Shown: positions 54,430 to 64,000 of the stretch, piece after piece | How the letters are laid out: each line of letters starts with the position of its first letter | Numbering within the stretch: position 1 is the stretch's first letter | Assembly (NCBI GenBank): GCA_030323885.1 | Contig: CM059192.1 | Span: 62,551,593 to 62,615,592, forward strand | Source: Branchipolynoe longqiensis | Taxonomy: Eukaryota; Annelida; Polychaeta; Phyllodocida; Polynoidae | DNA length: 64,000 nt | Reading direction: 5' to 3' | Notes under the pieces: model-generated | What the model saw: the letters and a program-made list of their open reading frames with translations, nothing else | What the model was told of the DNA's origin: nothing | Databases searched by the model: none | Translations under genes and position numbers: made by a program

Positions 54430-55676
54430 AAGTCAGAATGGTTTGACTTCTTCTATGTATAATGTGCCACACTATGTATAAATAACGTATGGGCTAATGC
54501 ATACATAATTATCTGACTACAACATGCACACACATATACATGATATATGTTAGTTAGGCTCGTCTGCTTATTATTACGCTCTATTTATATATACTATATT
54601 ATTACGCTCTATATATATATAATTATGCAAAAAATAGATATATATCATATATATATAGACATATATATATGTATTGCATACTTATTTAAATTCATTCTTG
54701 CATCAGTGAATTTGCCGTGACTTATTTTCGTTGTGCTTTTATATTTTCACACATACAACTCCCACCTTATAAGTGGGTTCAGTAGGGGGGCATCTATATG
54801 TCGTCATCTAAAGCCTGGCTTATAAGGGCAGGTAAATCTAACAGTAACATTGGTAACTTCGAGAAACTGTATTGCTAGAAACCTTCTGATCATATAAAAC
54901 TAAGCCAAACTCACTGGACCTAAACCAGACGGAATATATAACAAGGGCCGAATTCACCAGTCTATCATTCATTAACTTTATACATTACTCAGGTCATCAA
55001 ATACAAATAGATAGGACATCGACTACGTGGGCAAGCACAGTCGTGGTCAATCATTGTGGGGAGGCCGGGGGGGGGGGGGGGCGCTTGTCAGGAAGACAGA
55101 ATGCTTGAACCAGCGATATGAGGTTAATCCAATATTGAAGAAGAAGCTCTAGCAGACAATAAACAATGCATTGTCATCCCTGGGTGCTTAAATATAGCTC
55201 AATTTGGAGGACTTGTAATTAGGATAATGATATATTGATCAAAGAAGTTAGACCAACAAACTAAACAATTCTGTGAAAAACAAAGATCTCTTTTCAAGAT
55301 ATTGTGGATAATAAGATAGAGGAATTTAACAATGACAAACAAGCATCCTTAGCCCTATAAGCACAACCATATATTTGATCATTGCACTTGTACCATAGCT
55401 GGAATTCATGAAACCTGAAAGCAAGCAGTCGCAAGTAGTCAGAAATAGTCTCAACACGCGACTGGTATTTTTTGTATTCATAAAGTTTTTGTATCTGTAT
55501 TCACTTGCCATTAATGGCAATACTAGCTCAAATTAAGACTTCAGTTTACTCGAGTTTTCAAACTTAGTTGGACTAGTCTTAACACTTTAAATGGATGTAT
55601 GTAAAGACTCCATTCGACATTGCATCTCTATTTTGGATGTATATATACTATATGTATATATAGGTATGCAGGTATT
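54430..55676. other. Unassigned AT-rich region
   Basis: TA-rich microsatellite patches at 54580-54680 and a G-run at 55068-55081. No gene or paired repeats seen. Confidence 0.35.
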
Positions 55677-56045
55677 GCAGGTATAGCAATACCTCAGGGA
55701 GTTTGATGCCCCTGCCCTGCAGAGTTGTAAACGACTGCCTTGTGGTACAGGTTCTTGACAGAACCGAAGGCTAAGGGAGCAAACCCTAAGCAGAAAACCA
55801 TGTCACTGTGGCAGCATTAAGGGCGGTTGATGTATGGAACTCCCAACATCTTCCGACCAGCCACTGCAGGGACAAATAGTTTTGCGCCTGTCTTGACATG
55901 TTCTTGCTGGTGTGAAACCTCTATTTGCTCCCCGAGAGAGTGCCGCTGATAACTTGCAAAAGCCAGCAGCACTTCAAAACTTTTGCAGGCAGCTTTCATG
56001 AAAGCAGTCTTTGTCACATCGCGACCGACAGCATGATGATGATGA
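55677..56045 (+). mobile_element. SINE-like short form of the 24.3-kb repeat
   Basis: Starts GCAGGTATAGCAATACCTCA as at 24317 and ends with AAAGCAGTCTTTGTCACATC and GATGATGATGATG. It lacks the ~300-bp LINE coding part found in the long form. A (TA)n run follows. Confidence 0.75.
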
Positions 56046-56552
56046 TGATATATATATATATATATCATATATATATATATACATATATATATATACATAT
56101 ATATATATAGATACATCGTTAGTATTTGATTCGGAAGTGTGTCGGTGCTCCATTTCTTGGAAGGAACCTCTTGAAATGATGATGCAGAGACTTCCTCTTC
56201 CTGAATGCTGTTCCTTGGAGAGGAGATGTGGGGGTGGGGGTGGGGGGGGGCTGGTGAGTAGAGCTGGAATGAATTATGAGGCACACTCACAAAGGAGTTA
56301 ACCCACCATTTTCTCCAATCTTGTATATCTTACGGAATGACTATATGTATGAAAGAAGCATGCGGATAGGATAGGAAAACCAATCTAAACAATATAGCTA
56401 AACAAATGTATGAGGAAAATGTTTTAAAGAAGCCTTCAGCTATTCTGGAGATGAAAATAGTGGTAAGTATATATCGGCAAAAATGTATAAATTATGACAG
56501 CTAAGGTGTTAGGATCGAAACGGATAATTCCGTTGTGACAGCCAACAATGCG

Positions 56553-56919
56553 CATGTTGGCGGAGGCTAACATGTCTAATTTGCTAACGAGGCAACTGTC
56601 TGACCTCCTTTCCTCGTTTCCGGTTTCTGTTTTTCTACCTCACTTCTTTTCCGCCTCCATCCGTTTCACCTCACTCTTATTGGGTGAGCGCTGACATCTT
56701 CTGCCTGCTTTCGATAATAATGACGATGCTCCTGTTCAAGCGAATACGTTCATGCATGATCCTGTGGTGATACTGCTGTGTTAGGGTCCGAGTCACCCGC
56801 TTGCTAGCCTGCATGCCAGGCCCTGCTATGTGTTTCATTAAACTCTACAAAGGTTCTTGACTCTGTTGCTTTTCTTACTTTTCATATCGCTCATTTCTCT
56901 GTGCCGAGTGAAGCGAATT
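56553..56919 (+). mobile_element. Solo A-B terminal repeat of an Ngaro relative
   Basis: Begins GCATGTTGGCGGAGGCTAAC, like A2 of the Ngaro element (49578 on), and ends GCCGAGTGAAGCGAATTA, like the end of its B repeats. The middle has the same landmarks (AATTTGC-AACGAGGC, a T/C-rich part, GAGCGCTGA, CACCCGCTTGC), though diverged. No coding region is attached, suggesting recombination between repeats removed it. Confidence 0.75.
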
Positions 56920-57623
56920 ACTTAGAACCAATGAGGGGGTTCCAAAACAATGATGTGTGTTGTGTGTGAGTAGGCAATGGTATAAATGCACTTTCCCCCA
57001 TTAAGCAGTTATGGAGAAGATGCTTAAGTCTAGTGTTCTTCTTTCATTGAGAACAGAGCTCCCTGCAACGATGACATTATAAGTGCAAGTTCGTGTTTGA
57101 AAGGGTAAAGAGCTAATGAACTCTTGTGGAATTGAGCTGCTAATGGGGTTCAATGTTTCATGTCATACTCAAATTCTGGAGCCTCTCACACCTAGCGATA
57201 TCTACAGGAACGGTTATGTGTTAGGACATGGGAACAGTGTAACCCCACCCGGCCACCATTCACAATGTAATCCTTAGCCGCAATGCTGCGACATGGGCGC
57301 ATTTATACTCCTTCATGAGGTACCAGTAGAAGTTGGTACACATGCATTGGAAGGGGTTGGACACCGGATGGAGGCGGGCGGCGGGAGGCGGGAGGGACGT
57401 GGGCGGCGGGAGGGGGAGGGAGGCGGGCGCCGTTTCCGTGCGCAGGTATACAGCGACATCGTCATCATGTTGTTATCACCACAATAAGCTTAATCAAAAA
57501 CCGTGTTTTCCAGATGTGTGCATGAAAATCTGGTCTGGTATAAATAGTGTATAATGCACCTTCTGACTAAATGAATCCAGGGTAAAGACAGATCAGTGCA
57601 TTTGCAACTGTTTGTAGACTTAA
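56920..57623. other. Unassigned spacer
   Basis: G-rich at 57370-57430 (GGCGGGAGG words). No supported gene. Confidence 0.3.
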
Positions 57624-57887
57624 GCCTGGTACACACCTACCGTATACGATTCACGCGCCAAAACTGACCGACCCGTTTCCTGACTAAAACTGCCCGATTC
57701 ATTATTTTAATCTTATAAAACCCGGTACACACCTCCCGTATAAAACATAAAACTGAGTTTTAAGTCGCGAATCGGAAGGCTCTGGTGTGATAGGGGGTCA
57801 CACACCTAAAGACTGAAACTGACTAAAACTCAAACTATGTCGCGAAACGGGCAGTTTTAGGTTTTATATGGGAGGTGTGTACCGGGC
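57624..57887. mobile_element. 264-bp MITE with TTAA duplication
   Basis: Ends GCCTGGTACACACCTACCGT and the complement of ...GGAGGTGTGTACCGGGC, flanked by TTAA (57620-57623 and 57888-57891). A second copy of the left tip (CCCGGTACACACCTCCCGTA) lies internally at 57721. TTAA is the target of piggyBac- and Kolobok-type elements. Confidence 0.8.
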
Positions 57888-58039
57888 TTAAGTTTGCTAA
57901 GCGTTCATCTATGGTTGGAAAAACCTAAAGAAATGCAATGCAACACTTGCACTCACCTAGATAAAACAAAAATCACCCCGATCCAGAGGAGGGGTGAATG
58001 ACAACCGTACTTAAATCCGATCGGGGTAGAACGTGTAAT

Positions 58040-58434
58040 ACCCCCATCACACCAAACTAGTTCTCAAAACGTCCGACCCCATTCTAAAATGGGATGTGAT
58101 CGGGGTAGAATGTATAACCTTGGCCTTGATGCTCCTTTGTTCATGCAATTGATGCCCGATTGCACCACATCGTAGCACATTCCTAGTATGATCAAAGTAT
58201 GGCAATTCTGTTTGTAGTGCATCCATCTCATTTAAGTAATCTTAATTGATGAGTGGGATGGTCGCAAGAAAATGTTGAGCATGCTCAAAGTTCTGGAGCA
58301 CCATTCCGTCCTAGCCCGTTCATTCCATTCGTAAAAAGTTGCTACTATGTCCATTCCGTTCGCACATAGTTTGAGCCCGTCGGCAACATTTTCAAGAACG
58401 TAATGAGAACTAGTTTGGTATGATGGGGGTGTAA
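58040..58434. mobile_element. MITE with ACCCCCATCA tips
   Basis: ACCCCCATCACACCAAACTA at 58040 is inverted at 58405-58434 (TAGTTTGGTATGATGGGGGT). TIRs are ~27 bp. No clean target duplication; GTA(A) lies near both ends. The 64-bp minisatellite starts immediately to the right. Confidence 0.65.
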
Positions 58435-58436
58435 AC

Positions 58437-60162
58437 AAAGGCTTAACACGGCACCCCAATAGCTGATGTTTACTTCTTGTGCTGGAGGGTCGTTAAACAA
58501 AGGCTTAACGTGACCTCCCCGATAGCTGAAATTTACTTTTTGTGATGGGGGGACGTTAAACAAAGGCTTAACGTGGCCTCCCCAAATACCCGATGTTTAC
58601 TTTTTGTGCTGGGGGGTCGTTAAACAAAGGCTTAACGTGGCCTCCCCCAATACCCGATGTTTACTTTTTGTGCTGGGGGGGTCGCTAAACAAAGGCTTAA
58701 CATGGCCACCCCCAATAGCCGATGTTTACTTTTGTGCTGGGGGTCGTTAAACAAAGGCTGAACGTGGCCTCCCCCAATAGCCGATGTTTACTTTTTGTGC
58801 TGGGGGGTCGTTAAACAAAGGCTTAACGTGGCCTCCCCCAAAAGCCGATGTTTACTTTTTGTGCTGGGGGGTCATTAAACAAAGGCTTAACGTGGCCTCC
58901 CCAAATACCCAATGTTTACTTTTTGTGCTGGGGGGTCATTAAACAAAGGCTTAACGTGGCCTCCCCCAATAGCCGATGTTTACTTTTTTCTGCTGGGGGG
59001 TCATTAAACAAAGGCTTAACGTGGCCTCCCCAAATACCCAATGTTTACTTTTTGTGCTGGGGGGTCATTAAACAAAGGCTTAACGTGGCCTCCCCAAATA
59101 CCCAATGTTTACTTTTTGTGCTGGGGGGTCATTAAACAAAGGCTTAACGTGACCTCCCCCAATAGCTGTTGTTTACTTTTTGTGTTGGGGGTCGTTAAAC
59201 AAAGGCTTAACATGACCTCCCCCAATAGCTGTTGTTTACTTTTTGTGTTGGGGGTCGTTAAACAAAGGCTTAACGTGGCCTCCCCCAATAGCTGTTGTTT
59301 ACTTTTTGTGCTGGGGGTCGTTAAACAAAGGCTTAACGTGACCTCCCCCAATAGCTGTTGTTTACTTTTTGTGCTGGGGGTCGTTAAACAAAGGCTTAAC
59401 GTGGCCTCCCCCAATAGCTGTTGTTTACTTTTTGTGTTGGGGGCGGTAACAAGGCTTAACGGGACCTCCCCAATAGCTGTTGGTTACTTTTTGTGTTGGG
59501 GGTCGTTAAACAAAGGCTTAACGTGACCTCCCCCAATAGCTGTTGTTTACTTTTTGTGTTGGGGGTCGTTAAACAAAGGCTTAACGTGACCTCCCCCAAT
59601 AGCTGTTGTTTACTTTTTGTGCTGGGGGTCGTTAAACAAAGACTTAACGTGACCTCCCCCAATAGCTGTTGTTTACTTTTTGTGTTGGGGGTCGTTAAAC
59701 AAAGGCTTAACGTGGCCTCCCCCAATACCTGATGTTTACTTTTTGTGCTGGGGGGTCATTAAACAAAGGCTTAACGTGGCCTCCCCAAATACCCAATGTT
59801 TACTTTTTGTGCTGGGGGTCGTTAAACAAAGGCTTAACGTGACCTCCCCCAATAGCTGATGCTTACTTTTTGTGTTGGGGGTCGTTAAACAAAGGCTTAA
59901 CGTGACCTCCCCCAATACCCGATGTTTACTTTTTGTGCTGGGGGGTCGTTAAACAAAGGCTTAACGTGGCCTCCCCCAATAGCCGATGTTTACTTTTTGT
60001 GTTGGGGGTCGTTAAACAAAGGCTTAACGTGGCCTCCCCCAATACCTGATGTTTACTTTTTGTGTTGGGGGTCGTTAAGCAAAGGCTTAACGTGGCCTCC
60101 CCCAATACCCGATGTTTACTTTTTGTGTTGGGGGGTCGTTAAACAAAGGCTTAACGTGGCAG
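58437..60162. repeat. ~64-bp minisatellite, ~27 units
   Basis: Unit of 63-65 bp: GATGTTTACTTTTTGTGCTG, a run of 4-7 G, GTCGTTAAACAAAGGCTTAA, then CGTGGCCTCCCCCAATAGC. Two sub-types (CCGATG/CCAATG versus CTGTTG) occur in blocks, the CTGTTG type at 59160-59690, which points to block-wise amplification. The many short open frames over it are artefacts. Confidence 0.9.
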
Positions 60163-60348
60163 ACTTGGTGAAGGAACAACTGGTTGAAAGTAGAACGTGC
60201 CAGGATGTGGCCGGTGGCTGCGGCCCGTGTTGCGTTTGAACATGTTGGCGGGGAACCCTGGGGCGGAGGCCAGCACCATGACGCAGTGATCCCGGCGTGA
60301 AGTGACAGCACTCAGTGCATCTCAATTCTCACACCTCAATATGGCCGG

Positions 60349-61125
60349 TGTGGCAGTAAATCGCAAACCCCTGGAAATTGCACACCCCGGGGTTTGCGAT
60401 TTACTAGGAAATCACAAACCCCCCCTGGAAATTACAAACCCCCCCCATGCTTTGTAGCATTTATCACCACAAGTAGGGCAGCTATAGGCCTATGTTTGAT
60501 TTTGAACTTCTACCAGATCTGGGGGATAAAATGGATTCAAGGAGGATCAAGATGGATTAATTGATTAGTTTTGATGTCATGCTGTCACAGCAAAGGCCTT
60601 TTTCACTGCTATTGATGACTCACAAGAAGGATAAGGGACCAGATCAATTTTTGTCAAAGATACTAAACTACAACATTAAGAAAAGCCAGCACAACTTCTT
60701 TAAACACTTTGAACTAACAAATATCCAATTCCCTACAAAACTATCAGTCACTTTGCACATACATAGGCTGCACATACATAGGCTGCCACATTTATTTTCA
60801 TATAAGGGGGATCCCTCACGAGATGGATTAATTGATTATTTTTAATTTCATGCCTCTCACAGCAAGGGCCATTATTCACTGCGCACAAGAAGGCTAGGGG
60901 ACCAGGTCAATTTGTTGTCAAAGATACTAGACTACATCAATAAGAAAAGCCAGAACAACTATCTGTATCATTAACATGGGGGGGTTTGCGATCTCCAGGG
61001 GGGATATGTGATTTCCTAGGAAATCGCAAACCCCCCATGCCCATATATGGCATGGGGGTTTGCGATTTCCTAGGAAATCACAAGTGGGGGTTTGCGATTT
61101 ACAGGGTTTGCGATTTCCTGCTACA
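60349..61125. mobile_element. Ginger1-type non-autonomous element 3
   Basis: Tips TGTGGCAGTAAATCGCAAAC and, at the right, GCGATTTCCTGCTACA, flanked by CCGG (60345-60348 and 61126-61129). The arms are made of GGGGTTTGCGATTTCC words and their complements around TCCTAGGA centres. The middle has two related ~110-bp blocks (60540-60720 and 60820-60965, sharing ATGGATTAATTGATTA and AAGATACTA-ACTACA). Non-coding. Confidence 0.8.
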
Positions 61126-61129
61126 CCGG

Positions 61130-62269
61130 CACCTCACTCATCTCCAACATCACTGCTAGCATGCAGAGAGACATGCATGCCTGATCCTGTCGGTCGTGAA
61201 CGTGTATTGTATTAATACCGAATTTGTTCAATTAAAATTTCAACTTATCTACGTTTAAACCACGTTGGGTCGGGTTACTGCTGTATGACGGGTTAGGCTT
61301 GTATTAGACTGAGCGCGACAGTGTGTCCCGATATCAAACACTCTTATTCTTGCTGCTGGGATGTCGGAATACGCACCGCAATCGGGTGTGATAAACATGT
61401 CTAGCGACTTCCGCAAGTTCTGTCACCACGAAAGCGGCCTCTGTCGCCGTCCTGACGCTACAGCGCCACCACTAACCGCCACGAGCTTTGCTTCAGACCT
61501 TTTATTATAATGTTGTAGACTTCATCTTCTGGCTACCCGTCCAATATGAGTCTACTAATATGGTGAGTGACAGCAAAACGCTCTGCTGGCAGACGAACAT
61601 TGTCAACAAAGCCAGCTGTGTGTCATGCGCCGTGGGCTCGGCATGAATCTGGTATTTTTTTGTTAGAATGTTCTAGTTTGTATTTCTTCTAGCTGCCATG
61701 CAACTGTTGCTTACAGCATTAATGCGCCCTGTCTAACCGGTCGATGTGTCAGCGCGCCACTCAGCGGAAACCCCGCGTAACAGGGTTACCGCCCTACCAC
61801 CAGAGGGCGCACCAGGGGCCAGCGGCCCAAGTCTCGTACATAGCAGACATTAGAAAACACCGTTCTCATCACAAAGCCATTACTGTCTCCGTTCAACTTT
61901 CAGATTTGTTTATGCTTGGAATGGGTGCACTGGGATTGCTTCTGGGGAAGACGTCACTAACACTAACACCCAACATGCCAGCCAGGAAAGTGTCTGCATA
62001 TTGTTTATAAACGGAGTAGTGTGAAGATGGCAGTCTTAGACTTAGTTGAACCCATTCTAGTTTGGTGGTCTTGGCGAACACATTCAATCCAAATGTGAAT
62101 TAAACACGCAAGGAATGTCTCAGTATCCATTTGCTACTAATAAAGTATAAACACTGACGTGTTATATTACTATTAACAGAGTGCATGTGCGTAACTAAGA
62201 ATGTGTTACATAAATCACTATTATTGGTTATAACGATAAAAACTAAATAAGAAACCAATATAAGCATTC
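61130..62269. other. Unassigned spacer
   Basis: Moderate GC, with CpG-containing stretches at 61360-61480 and 61740-61810. A short plus frame at 61400 (MSSDFRKFCHHESGL) and one of 88 codons at 61744 have no recognised domain. No splice pair was found. Confidence 0.3.
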
Positions 62270-62640
62270 ACATATAATATATATATAATATATAGGGCAT
62301 ATATACATATATAGTAATAGAGGTCCTCATAATATAAGCACCTCTATTACTACATTGTTGCTTCTTGTGCACCTTGTTTGTTACCTCCTGTTTTTTTGGT
62401 TTTTTTTCAGATTTGTTGTATGCATACAATCTTAGGTGATCCTGATGCCTGTTTGTGAGGAATTTTACTTGTGCTATCTTATGCAGCTCTTGCATCGGGA
62501 AGAGCTTACTTTTCCCTAGACATATTTTTAGTGCTCCATTTTGGAGCCTCTGCAGTTTATGTACTTGCGCCTTACTCCCTCCCATGAAGATTATATCCCC
62601 ATATCAAAAATGGTGCCACCATAAATTTGAAGACTTTGAT
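62270..62640 (-). pseudogene. CR1/L2-like LINE tail
   Basis: The minus strand reads, from 62630, a Y-G-D-I-I-F segment preceded by a TGA, then MGGSKAQVHKLQRLQNGALK and ICLGKSKLFPMQELHKIAQV, followed by KFLTNRHQDHLRLYAYNKS. This is the region after the RT palm in CR1/L2 polymerases (HKLQRLQNRAL-x-I). The frame then runs into TA-rich sequence without the final W-N-x-L-P motif. Confidence 0.8.
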
Positions 62641-62876
62641 GGCTATGCTAATTGGTCGGACTTTAGAACTGATGGATTAGATAGCACTCAAAGCTACAGC
62701 AGCAAGAACAAAGATAGAGGAAAATATAATAAAAATACCAAATGTAATATGACATTTTGGAATAACAGTCTTCCTTAAAGTGCCAGTGGAATAAATCCAT
62801 ATAACAGGTCAACATTTAACCTGTAGATTTAGATCTACAATAATCTAGATTCCGATCTAGAGTAATGGTTACTTTG

Positions 62877-63190
62877 TTAGTCAATTTTTATCATTATATT
62901 TATGTTTTTATTATTCATTGTGGTTCATAACAAGAGTAGAAAAATGATTAGTTCAGCAGCTATTCTAGCCTCCGAAGTCAGTTGTTGTTCACAAATTAAA
63001 TGTTTTCTTACATGTAGGTCTAGATAATTCTTAATCAATTTTTATTATTATATTTATGTTTTTTATTATTCATGGGGGTTCATAACAAGAATAGAAAAGT
63101 GGTTAGTTCATCAGCTATTATAGCTTCCGAAGACAGTTGTTGTTCACAAATTAAATGTTGTCTTACATGTAGGTCTAGATAATTGTTAAT
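62877..63190. repeat. ~155-bp tandem duplication
   Basis: 62877-63031 and 63032-63190 are two tandem units, each with CAATTTTTAT(C/T)ATTATATTTATG, GTTCATAACAAGA, CAGTTGTTGTTCACAAATTA and TACATGTAGGTCTAGATAAT. They differ at scattered positions. Non-coding. Confidence 0.85.
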
Positions 63191-63339
63191 ATATATTTAG
63201 ACAATTCTAGGTTTAGAACTAGAGCGACTCCCTTGGTTGTTGTCTGTGGTTAGATTGCTGATCAAGACAATATCGCACATCGATAATCAGGTTTACAAAA
63301 CAAACGTTATTGATGCTTCCATAGAAACTCGATACTCAC

Positions 63340-63506
63340 CTCTAACGTCGACCCACAATCCATGAAGTGGTTTCTGGGTGAATAGGCAAGTCCTCTCTCA
63401 CTGATGTACAGCAAGTATGACTGATAAGCCAAACATTGCATTGTGTTTACGTGGAAGCACTGGTAGCTTGCAAAGTAAAGCGTTGAACAATGGACCTTTA
63501 GGCCCA
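63340..63506 (-). CDS. Candidate host exon, unknown protein (partial)
   Basis: On the minus strand a strong acceptor (TGTTTCCTCCTTCTCCAAG) ends at 63507 and a strong donor (GAG then GTGAGTATC) begins at 63339. The 167 bases between stay open: two bases, then 55 codons, GLKVHCSTLYFASYQCFHV to FMDCGSTLE. Cysteines occur at exon codons ~6, 15, 22 and ~50. No family is recognised. The acceptor and first exon bases are part of a 76-bp tandem duplication (63497-63648), so a second acceptor copy lies upstream. No other exon of the same gene was found in the window; the gene may continue outside it. Confidence 0.45.
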
Positions 63507-63648
63507 CTTGGAGAAGGAGGAAACAGTGCGCCTTAGTGAGATTCTGTCTCCATTTCATGGATCTCCACTTTATTTAGGCCCACTTGGAGAAGGAGGGAAC
63601 AGTGCGCCTTAGGTAGATTCTGTCTCCATTTCATGGATCTCCACTTTA
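63497..63648. repeat. 76-bp tandem duplication covering the exon acceptor
   Basis: Units 63497-63572 and 63573-63648 both read TTTAGGCCCACTTGGAGAAG and on to GGATCTCCACTTTAT. They differ by a few bases, so the duplication is fairly recent. Confidence 0.85.
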
Positions 63649-64000
63649 TCTTTCTTATCTCTCTCCTCAATCATCAACCCGGCAAGGTGGATGACAACTC
63701 ACCAACGTCATTGGCATGAGCACTGGCCATCTTAGCTGCTGCCATCATTGTTCTTGTCATCATTTGTACTGTAGAACTTCTGTGCAGTTGCTTGCATAAC
63801 TAACTCCCTCTCATCAGATTATGGTTTTCTCGTCAGTAGCCTACGCACAATACGGCATAGACATCGCCCCAGATGACTGTAGCAGTATGGTCGAATGGCT
63901 ATGCACCAGGTTGGAGAGCTTACCTCGTTTTACCTATGGTGGTCTTTTGACCACCGATTGAATTAGTAAGGTCGAATTTTATATAGGATTAATGTGCAGT
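63649..64000. other. Unassigned right edge
   Basis: No gene or repeat supported in the last 350 bases. Confidence 0.3.

Noticed and set aside
55817..56290. 157-codon minus frame, partly conserved at 24456-24638
   Set aside because: Conservation follows from both being copies of one SINE-like repeat, and half of the frame is (TA)n and low complexity.
58848..59732. Series of 79-161-codon frames on both strands
   Set aside because: They are translations of the ~64-bp minisatellite; frames change with single-base unit length differences.

Overview
This window looks like a stretch of a large, repeat-rich animal genome, most likely a marine invertebrate. That is inferred from content: decayed Ty3/Gypsy, DIRS and Ngaro tyrosine-recombinase retrotransposons, CR1/L2-like LINE tails, tRNA-derived SINEs, Ginger1-type and XPG-nuclease-encoding DNA transposons, and many MITEs with long internal tandem repeats. 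There are no bacterial operons, rRNAs or CRISPR arrays. I could not recognise any complete host gene. The best host-gene candidate is one exon near the right edge (63340-63506, minus strand), with two much weaker exon candidates at 33462-33661 and 53928-54137. The species cannot be named from sequence alone.

Layout. 1-2.7 kb: unassigned DNA, a dispersed repeat, a tRNA-like SINE and a LINE tail. 2.69-7.43 kb: a DNA transposon with ~167-bp terminal inverted repeats, a decayed gene with an XPG/FEN-like motif, and a nested MITE. 7.98-11.5 kb: a dead Gypsy element (RT, RNase H, integrase, 3' LTR) carrying a SINE inside integrase. 12.8-13.4 kb: LINE and MITE fragments. 14.06-15.21 kb: a TIR element filled with a ~200-bp satellite. 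15.2-23.8 kb: a nest about six levels deep. A 25-bp tandem array was hit by a MITE, then a second MITE, then a DIRS element, which itself received a MITE and a Gypsy LTR element. The inner MITE received another MITE, and that one a 114-bp retroposon.

24-34 kb: LINE/SINE chimera, tRNA-like repeats, a third tyrosine-recombinase remnant, a duplicated SINE, a second MITE-in-MITE, and Gypsy gag and LTR fragments. 35.5-37.5 kb: a 48-bp minisatellite. 39.2-44.7 kb: two Gypsy elements on the minus strand, one gag-only and one that lost RT/RNase H. 45.4-47.3 kb: two MITEs. 48.1-49.9 kb: an Ngaro element with its diagnostic split repeats; a lone terminal repeat of a relative lies at 56.5 kb. 50.5-52.3 kb and 60.3-61.1 kb: three Ginger1-type elements, each in a CCGG site. 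58.4-60.2 kb: a ~64-bp minisatellite. 62-64 kb: a LINE tail, tandem duplications and the candidate exon.

Nothing here forms a working pathway. The biology visible is transposon ecology: which element jumped into which, in what order, and how TIR elements expand short words into internal tandem arrays. Almost every coding remnant carries stops, frameshifts or lost catalytic residues.
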